Shown: positions 8,864-16,873, counted from the stretch's first letter. The stretch is 33,772 nt of DNA from Loigolactobacillus rennini DSM 20253 (GCF_001436505.1 NZ_AYYI01000009.1:1-33772); one strand, 5' to 3'. Numbers and translations are program-made. Notes: generated by a model from the letters alone, not told the origin.

Positions 8864-9355
8864 ATGGCAAAATTACAGGCTAAGCGTATGCCTTGGGATC
8901 AATATTTTATGGCACAGGCCGTTTTATCGTCACTACGTAGTACTTGTCCGCGGGCGACAGTGGGTGCCGCTATTGTTCGTGATCGGCGCGTCATCGCCAG
9001 CGGCTATAATGGCTCAGTTTCAGGCGATGATCATTGTATTGATGTTGGTTGTTACCTTGTGGATGGCCATTGCTTGCGAACCATTCATGCAGAGATGAAT
9101 GCCATATTACAATGTGCCAAATTTGGCGCTGCCACTGAAGGAGCAGCTATCTATGTGACGCATTTTCCTTGTTTGCAATGTACTAAAATGCTCATTCAGG
9201 CAGGCATTAAAACCATTAATTATTTAAAAGATTATCATGATGATGAGTACGCCCAAAATTTAATTAAAAAATCAGGGGTTGCGTTAAACCAGATTCAGTT
9301 AAATGCCACTTATTTTGCACAATTTGAACAGAGTTCGTTATTTAATTTAAATTAA
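8864..9355 (+). CDS. comEB: dCMP deaminase family protein ComEB
   Basis: A 163-residue zinc cytidine/deoxycytidylate deaminase, which makes dUMP from dCMP for thymidylate synthesis. The zinc site is visible as HAE (H75, E77) and PCLQC (C103, C106). Its gene lies between comEA and comEC as in B. subtilis, although in that organism ComEB is not needed for DNA uptake as an enzyme. Starts at ATG after AAGTGAGGT (8848-8856). The N terminus MAKLQAKRMPWDQYFM fits homologues. comEC begins 7 bases after the stop. Confidence 0.93.
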   Translation: MAKLQAKRMPWDQYFMAQAVLSSLRSTCPRATVGAAIVRDRRVIASGYNGSVSGDDHCIDVGCYLVDGHCLRTIHAEMNAILQCAKFGAATEGAAIYVTHFPCLQCTKMLIQAGIKTINYLKDYHDDEYAQNLIKKSGVALNQIQLNATYFAQFEQSSLFNLN

Positions 9356-9362
9356 GCATTAA

Positions 9363-11627
9363 TTGCGTAATTATTGGATTTTTCTAGCTGGCTTGGCTGT
9401 AATCCTTTCTTTTGCGATTTTAAGTGCTCAAAAATGGGCGTGGTTAATCGCTGTGTGTGTTGTACTGCGTATTTGTTTAACCCGACAGTTGCGTTTAATC
9501 AGCGTTACTTTAATATTAGCTAGTTTAATGGCAGGCTATTTTTATCACTACCAACAATTAATGCCCAAGCCACCAACAGGAGATCTGATTTTGGTACAAC
9601 CAGATCATAGTGATGTTTCTGGCGATCAATTGCGCCTTGAGGCTCAAGATTTAGCAACTAAGCAAAACGTACAAGTTTATTATTATTTACCGGACCAAAG
9701 GACGCAACAATTTTGGCAACACCAACGGAAAACTTTGATCGTAAAAATTCAGGGCGATTATCAACTAGCTAATCCAGCAACTAATCAAGCAGAATTTAAT
9801 TATGCCGCTTATTTAAAGCAACAAAAGCGGACCTTTTATATTTTAAATGCCGATGAGCTTAAAGTGGTTAAGCAAGCGCCACAGTCGTTTCGTAATAGAC
9901 TGCATCGTTTGAGAAAAAAACAGCTTTTAAATTCACAGGATTTACCTGAACCATTAGGCCAGTACTATCGTAGCTTAGTGTTAGGGTATCAAGGTCAAGA
10001 TTTTAAAGCGACGGGAACGCTGTTTAAACAATTGGGTTTGATACATTTGTTTAGTTTGTCTGGCTTACATGTTTATTATTTTGTTGCATTAATCCAATGG
10101 GGATTGTTGCGACTCAGGCGGCCACGTGAACATGTAGCGTTGCTTTTACTAGTTTTATTACCGTTGTATGCGTTATTTGCTGGTGCTAGCACCAGCTTAC
10201 GTCGGGCTGTTTTACTTTGCTGGTTACATATTTTCAACCAGTATTTTGATTTGAAAGTTGCACCACTAGATTGTTTTGCAGTCGTTGTTTTAGTTAATTT
10301 AATTTACCAGCCTTATTTATTTTTTAGTTTAGGCGGACAATTATCATATTTATTGTCCTTTGCATTATTATTTTTAAGCAATTTCAGCGAATGGCGGCGT
10401 ACTTTATGGCTAAACCTCATCAGTTTACCGCTTTTGTTGTATCATGTGTATGAATGGCATTGGCTGACCGTTTTTTTAAATTTTTTAATGATGCCACTAT
10501 TTTCCTACGCAATTTTACCACTCACATTATTAGGCGGTTTGGTCACACCGATTGTTCCTTTGATTGGACAGTTAATTGCACAGTCATTTACTGGTTTACA
10601 AACTTTTTTAAGTTGGTTTGCAAAGCCGCAATTTATGTTGACCTATGGGCAGCTGCCTGCAATACTGGTTTGCTTATGTTTAAGTCTATTATTTTTTAGT
10701 TTAGCGGCTAAACACCATAAAATTAGTTATTATTTGGGTTTAACCATCATTTATGTCGGCAGTTTTTTGTGGGTGCATTTTCCGCTGCAAGGGCGCGTCA
10801 TATTTTTTGATATTGGCCAAGGGGATAGCATTTTAATTGAATCTGCATTTCACCGGGAAGTTACCTTAATTGATACTGGTGGGCGTTTGAATTTTGCTAA
10901 AGAAACTTGGCAAAAGCGAAATAGCCAATCACGGGCAGAAAGAATCATTGTGCCTTATTTAAAGAGTCGTGGGATCAAGCATATTGATCAGATTTTTTTA
11001 AGCCACCAAGATGCTGATCACGTTGGGGACTTGCCCGCCATTTTAAAACATTTCCCGGTAACTAATATTTACTTTCCTGCAGGTATGGAACATAATGCCC
11101 AATTTAAGAGACGAATCTGGCCTTATCGTAACCAAGTCGCATGGCACCCCCTGTTACGCGGACAATCACCAACTTGTAAGACATTTGCCTGTCAAGTTTT
11201 AGCGCCAGAAACCCCTGGTGCCGGAACTAACGAAGATTCTTTAGTTTTACGCCTTTTAATTAACCAAAAGGTGTGGCTATTTACTGGTGATCTGCCCAGT
11301 GAGCGCGAGGAGCGTTTAATCAGCCAAGTACCTATCCAGGCAGATTACTTAAAGGCTGGACACCATGGAAGCAAAACATCTTCATCAGACGCGTTTCTAG
11401 CGGCTGTGAAACCCAAACGAGTAGTTATTTCAGCAGGACGTCACAATCGTTATGGGCATCCGCATTCAGAAACGCTGTTGCGGTATCAAAATGCTGGTAT
11501 ACCATTTCAAACTACTGCTGAACAAGGTATGATTATTTGGACATTTGATGATCGTTGGCGGTCATTTTTAAATGGAGAAGAAAGGAAAAATGATTATGGA
11601 AGTGTCAGCATTAAAAAAAGCCCTTAA
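9363..11627 (+). CDS. comEC: DNA internalization protein ComEC/Rec2
   Basis: A 754-residue polytopic protein, full length for ComEC, forming the channel for single-stranded DNA entry. An N-terminal hydrophobic and OB-like region (about 1-170) precedes the Competence domain with many helices (about 205-480, containing GLIHLFSLSGLHVYYF). A C-terminal metallo-beta-lactamase domain follows (about 505-745): DIGQGDSILIE, SHQDADHVGDL (H548, D552, H553), FTGDLPSE and KAGHHGSKTSS. The start is TTG at 9363, because a stop codon lies directly upstream in frame. No clear ribosome binding site precedes it, so translation probably depends on coupling to comEB. No frameshift was seen. Its end overlaps the start of holA. 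Confidence 0.94.
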   Translation: MRNYWIFLAGLAVILSFAILSAQKWAWLIAVCVVLRICLTRQLRLISVTLILASLMAGYFYHYQQLMPKPPTGDLILVQPDHSDVSGDQLRLEAQDLATKQNVQVYYYLPDQRTQQFWQHQRKTLIVKIQGDYQLANPATNQAEFNYAAYLKQQKRTFYILNADELKVVKQAPQSFRNRLHRLRKKQLLNSQDLPEPLGQYYRSLVLGYQGQDFKATGTLFKQLGLIHLFSLSGLHVYYFVALIQWGLLRLRRPREHVALLLLVLLPLYALFAGASTSLRRAVLLCWLHIFNQYFDLKVAPLDCFAVVVLVNLIYQPYLFFSLGGQLSYLLSFALLFLSNFSEWRRTLWLNLISLPLLLYHVYEWHWLTVFLNFLMMPLFSYAILPLTLLGGLVTPIVPLIGQLIAQSFTGLQTFLSWFAKPQFMLTYGQLPAILVCLCLSLLFFSLAAKHHKISYYLGLTIIYVGSFLWVHFPLQGRVIFFDIGQGDSILIESAFHREVTLIDTGGRLNFAKETWQKRNSQSRAERIIVPYLKSRGIKHIDQIFLSHQDADHVGDLPAILKHFPVTNIYFPAGMEHNAQFKRRIWPYRNQVAWHPLLRGQSPTCKTFACQVLAPETPGAGTNEDSLVLRLLINQKVWLFTGDLPSEREERLISQVPIQADYLKAGHHGSKTSSSDAFLAAVKPKRVVISAGRHNRYGHPHSETLLRYQNAGIPFQTTAEQGMIIWTFDDRWRSFLNGEERKNDYGSVSIKKSP

Positions 11628-12621
11628 AAATAACTCACCTCAATCAGTTTATTTAGTTCAAGGGCAAGAGGCCTATTTAATTGATCAAATTAAAGAACAG
11701 TTTCGTCAGTTATTAGCGCCCGAAGAAGCAACCATGAATTTTGGCGACTATGATTTAGCGTCGGTACCACTGGCAACGGCTTTAAATGATGCAATGTCAG
11801 CCCCTTTTTTTGGGGAGAGGCGCTTAGTGTTTATTCAGCACCCGTTATTTCTAACTAGTGCGGCAAAACAAACCAATGTTGTTCACGATGTGGCTGGCTT
11901 GATTAAGTATTTACAACAGCCAGTACCGACAACAACGTTAGTTATTTTTGCTGCATATGATAAATTAGACGAACGTAAAAAAGTGACAAAATTATTGAAG
12001 AAAAAGGCTGTTTTAATTGACGCTAGACCACTGACCGAACAAAAAGCACAGCATTACGTTGCTAATTATTTAAAGCAAAAAAATATCAACATTCAACCAG
12101 AAGCTTTGCAACTGTTAGTGCAGCGTACTGAGGCAAATCTGACCTTAATGATGGGCGAATTGACGAAGCTTATTTTATATGCAAAAAAGCAACGTGAAAT
12201 CACGGTTACAGCAGTTAAATCACTAGTGACACAAAATCTAGAACAAAATATTTTTACTTTAGTCGATGCGGTTATGGCTCGTGATGTTGCGCGAGCAGTG
12301 TCATTATACCGGCAATTAATTTTGCAAAAAGAAGAGCCTTTAAAATTAAATGCGATTTTGGTGGGCCAGTTCCGTTTACTATTACAAGTTAAAATATTGC
12401 AACGCAACGGTTATAGTCAAGGTGATTTAGCCCGCGTGTTGCACGCACATCCTTATCGAGTGAAATTAGCACTAGGTCAAGCCAAACGTTTTTCGCAAAA
12501 AGCGTTGCGGCAAGCATATCTAGGCTTAGTGGATTTAGAATACCAATTAAAAACTAGTCAACGTGATGCAGAATTATTATTTCAATTGTTTATTTTGAAA
12601 TTTAGCCAAAATGCTGCGTAA
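11596..12621 (+). CDS. holA: DNA polymerase III subunit delta
   Basis: A 341-residue clamp-loader subunit (HolA/YqeN) that opens the beta clamp for the replicative polymerase. The N terminus contains SVYLVQGQEAYLIDQIKEQF, typical of delta, and the C-terminal helical part includes ILVGQFRLLLQVKILQ and the YLGLVDLEYQLKTSQRDAELLFQLFIL ending. I chose ATG 11596, because AAAGGA (11581-11586) is well spaced for it; ATG 11590 is too close and ATG 11572 lies upstream of the site. It overlaps the end of comEC, as in many Firmicutes where comEC-holA-rpsT is conserved. Confidence 0.93.
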   Translation: MEVSALKKALKNNSPQSVYLVQGQEAYLIDQIKEQFRQLLAPEEATMNFGDYDLASVPLATALNDAMSAPFFGERRLVFIQHPLFLTSAAKQTNVVHDVAGLIKYLQQPVPTTTLVIFAAYDKLDERKKVTKLLKKKAVLIDARPLTEQKAQHYVANYLKQKNINIQPEALQLLVQRTEANLTLMMGELTKLILYAKKQREITVTAVKSLVTQNLEQNIFTLVDAVMARDVARAVSLYRQLILQKEEPLKLNAILVGQFRLLLQVKILQRNGYSQGDLARVLHAHPYRVKLALGQAKRFSQKALRQAYLGLVDLEYQLKTSQRDAELLFQLFILKFSQNAA

Positions 12622-12659
12622 TCAGTGATGGTGCTTTCTATGCATCTAAAGTGATAAAC

Positions 12660-12701
12660 AAAATAGCCGCCACTAGTCTGTTACTAATGGCGGCTATTTT
12701 T
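12660..12701 (+). terminator. Terminator after holA
   Basis: A perfect 13-bp stem, AAAATAGCCGCCA (12660-12672) with TGGCGGCTATTTT (12688-12700), followed by one more T. The A-rich left arm means it could also work leftward behind rpsT. Confidence 0.88.
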
Positions 12702-12712
12702 GTTTAACGATT

Positions 12713-12756
12713 AAAAAAGGCTCAAATAACCACATCACTGTGCTTATTTGAGCCTT
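12713..12756 (-). terminator. Terminator after rpsT
   Basis: AAGGCTCAAATAA (12717-12729) and TTATTTGAGCCTT (12744-12756) form a perfect 13-bp stem. The six A at 12713-12718 read as a T-run on the minus strand, 8 bases past the rpsT stop. It faces the holA terminator. Confidence 0.88.
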
Positions 12757-12764
12757 CTAACACT

Positions 12765-13019
12765 TTATTTAGCCAATAGGTTAGCTAGACGTGACTTATC
12801 ACGGTTAGCTTTGTTAGCATGAACTAACCCCTTAGAATGGGCAGTGTCGATTGCACTGATTGCTGCACGGTATAAGTCGGCAGTGTTGTCAGCGCTAGCA
12901 GCATTTGCTGCTTCAAATTGTTTAACAGCTGTCCGCATGGCACTAATTTGTGATGTATTTTGAGCGTTTGCTCTTTCGTTACTACGAACACGTTTCATTG
13001 CTGATTTAATGTTAGGCAT
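12765..13019 (-). CDS. rpsT: 30S ribosomal protein S20
   Basis: An 84-residue basic protein, the usual S20 length, that binds 16S rRNA early in 30S assembly. The N terminus [21 protein letters not shown] and the C-terminal [16 protein letters not shown] are diagnostic. I start it at ATG 13019, seven bases after a strong AGGAGGT-like site (complement of 13027-13032); a GTG three codons upstream lies inside that site and is not the start. It is transcribed away from rpsO from its own strong promoter. S20 often represses its own translation; no specific site for that could be recognised. Confidence 0.97.
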   Translation of the reverse strand: MPNIKSAMKRVRSNERANAQNTSQISAMRTAVKQFEAANAASADNTADLYRAAISAIDTAHSKGLVHANKANRDKSRLANLLAK

Positions 13020-13074
13020 TAATGTCACCTCCGGATTCGCAAATTAAAGTAATTGCATTTTTTCAACGTTGCTT

Positions 13075-13103
13075 ATTATACAGAAGAGTGACTGAATTTG
13101 CAA
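13075..13103 (-). promoter_or_regulatory. Strong sigma-A promoter for rpsT
   Basis: On the minus strand TTGCAA (13103-13098) and a perfect TATAAT (13080-13075) are separated by exactly 17 bp. The start of transcription would be near 13068, giving a leader of about 50 nt. Confidence 0.85.
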
Positions 13104-13179
13104 TAAAAACTTGTAAAGTAAATTAACTTGACTACAAATTTTGGGGTAGTTTTGAAAACTTATAAAATCGCGATTAGAC

Positions 13180-13208
13180 TTGCTTTTTTGGTTTAACTTT
13201 AGTAAAGT
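13180..13208 (+). promoter_or_regulatory. Promoter for rpsO
   Basis: TTGCTT (13180-13185) and TAAAGT (13203-13208) with a 17-bp spacer. Transcription would begin near 13215, leaving a leader of roughly 90 nt before rpsO. Confidence 0.6.
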
Positions 13209-13226
13209 AAATGAGTAATCAAATAA

Positions 13227-13273
13227 CCCATACTTGGTTTAGCGAATCACCAACGCTTTACTCAGTATATGGG
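13227..13273 (+). promoter_or_regulatory. Candidate S15 autoregulatory leader RNA of rpsO
   Basis: CCCATA (13227-13232) pairs with TATGGG (13268-13273). Inside, AGCG (13241-13244) pairs with CGCT across a 9-base loop, and GT/AC pairs extend that helix around a small internal loop. The fold lies between the rpsO promoter and its ribosome binding site (from 13288). S15 represses its own mRNA through such leaders in several bacteria, and this position fits, but no known leader class was matched with certainty. Confidence 0.4.
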
Positions 13274-13303
13274 CACTTTATTTTAGAAAAGGTGGAGATC
13301 TAA

Positions 13304-13573
13304 ATGGCAATTGCCAAAGCACAAAAAGACGACATTATTAAAAAATATGCACGTCATGACGGCGATACTGGTTCTACTGAAGTCCAAGTCGCTGTTTTAA
13401 CTGCGGAAATTAATGCACTGAACGACCATATCAAGGTGCATAAAAAAGATTATCATTCCTACCGTGGATTAATGAAAAAAATCGGTCACCGGCGTAATTT
13501 GTTAGCTTATTTACGTAAGAAGAATATCCGGCGTTACCGTGATCTTATTCGTAGCTTAGGCTTACGGCGTTAA
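13304..13573 (+). CDS. rpsO: 30S ribosomal protein S15
   Basis: An 89-residue ribosomal protein, the exact family length, binding the 16S rRNA three-way junction of the central domain. The signatures [39 protein letters not shown] and the C-terminal [13 protein letters not shown] are all present. It starts at ATG after AAAGGTGGAG (13288-13297). It is monocistronic by layout: its own promoter lies upstream and a strong terminator directly behind. Confidence 0.98.
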   Translation: MAIAKAQKDDIIKKYARHDGDTGSTEVQVAVLTAEINALNDHIKVHKKDYHSYRGLMKKIGHRRNLLAYLRKKNIRRYRDLIRSLGLRR

Positions 13574-13588
13574 TCACGTTAACCAATA

Positions 13589-13626
13589 AACACCATTGCG
13601 ATATTTTTGTCGCAATGGTGTTTTTG
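13589..13626 (+). terminator. Terminator after rpsO
   Basis: A 13-bp stem, AACACCATTGCGA (13589-13601) with TCGCAATGGTGTT (13610-13622), followed by further T. Confidence 0.9.
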
Positions 13627-14033
13627 TTTGGGCTTAATTAGGTTAGTTGATGATGTCGCCGAGATTCTTTTTGTGTTATCATATAAGAAATTGTTATTTA
13701 GAACTAGATCGGTTTAATATTAGTCCGCGGAAATTTTCTCCGTGATTGTAAAAATGAATGGCACCAATCAGCATTGTTGCCCGGTTAAGCGGTTGTTTTA
13801 AAATTGACATCAATAATTTTAATTAGTTATTTGTGTCTGGCATTTACATTAACTAAGCTAAATTATTTTTGTTCAGTTAAACACCGCACTATTAGTACAC
13901 GCTAATTTCAGTAACTGGGTTTGGCTGACAGACAAAGTTGTATCATCGTCTTAAAAGAAACTAAGACGTATGGTGTTGCGATAATTTTAATTTGACTAAT
14001 GTATTTATTAAACAGTTTAGTTATTAACAAAAT
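13627..14033 (+). other. Gene-poor 400-bp gap with RNA-like folds, before the RNase J gene
   Basis: No convincing gene lies here. Three folds are visible: CGCGGA/TCCGTG (13726-13744); a 12/11-base helix closing 13871-13929 with two G-T pairs and a bulge; and a hairpin at 13940-13976 whose inner 7 bp CGTCTTA/TAAGACG are perfect and extend with one bulge. TTGACA (13804-13809) and TTGACT (13992-13997) look like -35 boxes but lack a good -10. The stretch may be a long 5' leader of the downstream gene or a separate small RNA. A 38-codon minus-strand frame (13694-13810) has no ribosome binding site. Confidence 0.4.
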
Positions 14034-14045
14034 GAGGTGAAATAA

Positions 14046-15740
14046 TTGAGTAGTCGTGTGAAAATTATGCCCTTAGGCGGTGTACGCGAAAACGGCAAAA
14101 ATATGTATGTTGTCGAAGTAGATGATGAAATTTATATTTTAGATTGTGGTTTGATGTATCCTGAAAATGAATTGTTGGGAATTGATGTGGTCATTCCTGA
14201 TTTTTCTTATTTAGAAAAAAATATTGATCGCGTTGTAGGTATTTTTCTGACGCACGGGCATGCAGACGCCATTGGTGCCCTGAATTATTTTGTTAAACAG
14301 CATTCGGTACCAGTTTTTGGTTCTGCACTGACGATTGCATTAGCAAAACTAAACGTTAAGGCAGATTCAAAGACTAAGCGTTTTAATGATTTCCATGTGA
14401 TTGATAAGGATACAACTATCGATTTTAAGCATGCTAGTGTTTCCTTTTTCAAAACGACCCATTCAATTCCTGATTCTTTGGGGATTGTCATTAAAACAAA
14501 TGTTGGTAGTGTCGTATATACCGGTGATTTTAAATTCGACCAGTCCGCAACGCCAGAGTACCAAAGTGATTTTGCACGTTTAGCACAAATTGGGCAAGAT
14601 CATGTATTGGCTTTATTAAGTGATTCTGCTAATGCTGAATCACCTTATAAAATGGCTAGTGAACGGGATATTGGCAGTAGCATTCTGGACACTTTCCAAT
14701 ATCACGATGGTCGTATTATTGTGGCCTCAGTTGCGTCAAATATTGCTCGGATTCAGCAAGTAATCAATGCAGCGGCGAAATCTGGTCGGAAGGTAATTTT
14801 AACTGGGCGCGATCTTGAGAAAATTATTCGCACAGCAATGCGCCTTAAACGTTTAGCTTTACCGACACCAGATATATTGGTGCCACTTAAAGAGATGCGC
14901 CGTTTAGCGCCAGAAAAAACGGTTATTTTAGAAACTGGTAAAATGGGTGAGCCGATTAAAGCTTTACAGAAAATGGCAACGAATCGGCACCGGTCAATCC
15001 GGATTAAATCAGGCGATTTGGTTTATATTACGACGACACCGTCACATGCAATGGAAACCACAGTTGCGAAAACTAAGGATATGATTTACCGGGCTGGCGC
15101 GGAAGTTAAGGCGGTTAGTGACGATATCCATGCTTCCGGCCACGGTAATAAAGATGATTTGCAACTGATGTTAAATTTAATTAAACCCACTTATTTGATC
15201 CCAATTCAAGGGGAGTACCGGCTGTTAGCTGCCCATGCAAAGATTGCCCATGAAATGGGGATGCCTTACGAAAATATTTTTATTACCAGTAAAGGCGACG
15301 TTTTAGATTACCATAAAAACCAAATGCATTTAGCTAACCAAGTCGATGTTGGCAATACTATGATTGATGGTATCGGTGTCGGTGATATCGGTAATATTGT
15401 TTTGCGAGATCGTAAGATGCTTTCTGAAGATGGTATCTTTGTTGCAGTCATCACCATTAATCGGAAAAAACGGATGATCGTGTCACACCCACAAATTACA
15501 ACTCGGGGTTTTGTCTACATTAAAACCAGTCACGACTTAATTCGTGAAAGTGCTAAGTTAGTGACCAAAACGGTTCAAAATAATTTAGATAATAAAGAAT
15601 TTGATTGGAGTCATCTAAAGCAAGATATTCGTGAGGCGCTCAGCAGCTTTTTATTTGAGCAGACTAGAAGACGCCCGGTAATTTTACCCGTGATTATGGA
15701 AGTTAATCAAAATCGACGGCGCACTGCTAGCAAATCATAG
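14046..15740 (+). CDS. rnjB: Ribonuclease J, J2 type with degenerate metal site
   Basis: A 564-residue metallo-beta-lactamase/beta-CASP ribonuclease of the RNase J family, which degrades and matures RNA by 5' exonuclease and endonuclease action. Kept motifs: CGLMYPENELLGIDVVIPD, TTHSIPDSLGI, YTGDFKFD, DDIHASGHGN. The metal motif HxHxDH reads HGHADA (H70, H72, D74, A75), and the HGEYR motif of RNase J1 reads QGEYR (Q388). Two metal-ligand histidines of RNase J1 are therefore replaced, which points to the weak partner RNase J2 that forms a complex with J1. It starts at TTG 14046, 5 bases after GAGGTGA. If naming is strict, 'RNase J family' is certain and J2 is inferred. Confidence 0.88.
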   Translation: MSSRVKIMPLGGVRENGKNMYVVEVDDEIYILDCGLMYPENELLGIDVVIPDFSYLEKNIDRVVGIFLTHGHADAIGALNYFVKQHSVPVFGSALTIALAKLNVKADSKTKRFNDFHVIDKDTTIDFKHASVSFFKTTHSIPDSLGIVIKTNVGSVVYTGDFKFDQSATPEYQSDFARLAQIGQDHVLALLSDSANAESPYKMASERDIGSSILDTFQYHDGRIIVASVASNIARIQQVINAAAKSGRKVILTGRDLEKIIRTAMRLKRLALPTPDILVPLKEMRRLAPEKTVILETGKMGEPIKALQKMATNRHRSIRIKSGDLVYITTTPSHAMETTVAKTKDMIYRAGAEVKAVSDDIHASGHGNKDDLQLMLNLIKPTYLIPIQGEYRLLAAHAKIAHEMGMPYENIFITSKGDVLDYHKNQMHLANQVDVGNTMIDGIGVGDIGNIVLRDRKMLSEDGIFVAVITINRKKRMIVSHPQITTRGFVYIKTSHDLIRESAKLVTKTVQNNLDNKEFDWSHLKQDIREALSSFLFEQTRRRPVILPVIMEVNQNRRRTASKS

Positions 15741-15773
15741 TTTAAACATGAAATCTATTATGGAGGGTTGTCA

Positions 15774-16721
15774 ATGGGCCAACAGATTCCATTTCCACAA
15801 AATTTTGCACAATTGGTCCGTTTAGGCAAAATGGCGAGTGAACAAAGAAAATGGCCCCAAGCAATTGCACATTTACGCGCTGCATACCAGCATAAACAGA
15901 CGTTTGACGTTAATATTTTATTGGTAACGGCATTGTTAGCTGATCAACAATACCAACAAGCGGCAGCGTTAGCACAAGAAAAAATGACGGATTATTTAAG
16001 TTCAGCCACTGCTTGTCCACTTTATGTCAAAACTTTGCTCACTACGCATCAGTTCATTGCAGTCCGTAAATTGTGTATAGCCCGTCCTGCAGGCTTGGAG
16101 ACGTCATTTTGGCACCAACAGGCTTTAGCGGTACAACAGGCAGAAGTAGCTTATCGGAAGGCGGCACCGACGCAGATTGCTAAATTAAAAAAAGCATTAT
16201 ATCAGCTAAGTGCACGCCATTTTTATGATCAATTGGCTTTAACTAAACAAGCACAGTTTTTGCCACAAACGGAATTTATTGACGCGGTAACGCATTTATT
16301 GACAGATCCTTACATTCATCCGCTAATTCGGGCGCATTTTTTAAATGAGTTACGTCAATTAAAAGTGGCAGCCGCACTTAATTTTTTCTGGTTGGATGGT
16401 AAAAAACATACAGTTAAGCCCAGTGCATTGACGGCAATTACTACTGCACCACAATTTTTACAGTTATACCAACAAATAAATCAGCAGTTACTTTCAGATC
16501 CAATTGCAAAACAAAATGTTTTAAAAGAACTCACATTGCACGCAGCGTATCTTTATCCATTTGCAGACAAAGTGATTGTGCGCCCGCAAATTTGGACCGC
16601 AGTGTATTTAGCTGCTTACACCAATCGCCAAGTCGATTTAACAGTATTTGATTCAACCCAAGTGCAGCAAATTCAAAATTGGCAGCAGAGATTTGAACAA
16701 TTAACGCAAAAATTAGAATAA
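15774..16721 (+). CDS. TPR-repeat protein of unknown function
   Basis: A 315-residue, wholly helical, soluble protein with no signal or membrane segment. The N-terminal part (about 8-75) reads as tetratricopeptide-like pairs of helices (ASEQRKWPQAIAHLRAAYQHK, then ALLADQQYQQAAALAQEKM), so it probably binds another protein. The rest is Gln- and Ala-rich helix without a motif I recognise. The start is ATG 15774, 6 bases after GGAGGG; a TTG at 15768 touches that site and is rejected. It lies 33 bases after the RNase J gene and is probably co-transcribed with it, so a role in RNA decay is possible but unproven. Confidence 0.75.
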   Translation: MGQQIPFPQNFAQLVRLGKMASEQRKWPQAIAHLRAAYQHKQTFDVNILLVTALLADQQYQQAAALAQEKMTDYLSSATACPLYVKTLLTTHQFIAVRKLCIARPAGLETSFWHQQALAVQQAEVAYRKAAPTQIAKLKKALYQLSARHFYDQLALTKQAQFLPQTEFIDAVTHLLTDPYIHPLIRAHFLNELRQLKVAAALNFFWLDGKKHTVKPSALTAITTAPQFLQLYQQINQQLLSDPIAKQNVLKELTLHAAYLYPFADKVIVRPQIWTAVYLAAYTNRQVDLTVFDSTQVQQIQNWQQRFEQLTQKLE

Positions 16722-16730
16722 AATTAATAT

Positions 16731-16761
16731 AATTCATGCAAATTGGCGGAAAACATGAATT
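16731..16761 (+). terminator. Weak hairpin after the TPR gene
   Basis: AATTCATG (16731-16738) and CATGAATT (16754-16761) form a perfect 8-bp AT-rich stem with a 15-base loop just past the TPR gene. No real T-run follows, so it is at best a weak terminator or a 3' end stabiliser. Confidence 0.3.
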
Positions 16762-16776
16762 TATTGGGCAAAGGTG

Positions 16777-16805
16777 TTTACAAACTTGTGGGAAGCCTAT
16801 ATAAT
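16777..16805 (+). promoter_or_regulatory. tuf promoter P1
   Basis: TTTACA (16777-16782), a 17-bp spacer, and a perfect TATAAT (16800-16805). A near-consensus promoter, as expected for a highly expressed gene. The leader would be about 135 nt. Confidence 0.85.
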
Positions 16806-16828
16806 ATCTAAATGGATTCTTCCTTATG

Positions 16829-16853
16829 AAAAGCTAAGCTAGGCTTTGCTTTT
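16829..16853 (+). other. Symmetric hairpin between the two tuf promoters
   Basis: AAAAGC and AAGC pair with GCTT and GCTTTT around a TAG loop, with one T-T mismatch, giving 10 bp. It lies in the P1 leader, and its right arm overlaps the -35 of P2. Function unknown; it could be a leader structure or a weak terminator. Confidence 0.4.
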
Positions 16854-16873
16854 GCGCATGGAAGTTGTATAAT
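16846..16873 (+). promoter_or_regulatory. tuf promoter P2
   Basis: TTGCTT (16846-16851), a 16-bp spacer and a perfect TATAAT (16868-16873). A second start point about 68 nt upstream of the tuf codon 1. Confidence 0.7.

Noticed and set aside
10454-10699. 81-residue plus-strand frame within comEC
   Set aside because: It is an out-of-frame shadow in a hydrophobic coding region; the comEC frame is continuous, so no frameshift is implied.
13754-13801. 15-codon plus-strand frame (MNGTNQHCCPVKRLF) that might be a leader peptide
   Set aside because: No ribosome binding site, no attenuator directly after it, and no link to a cysteine pathway gene.
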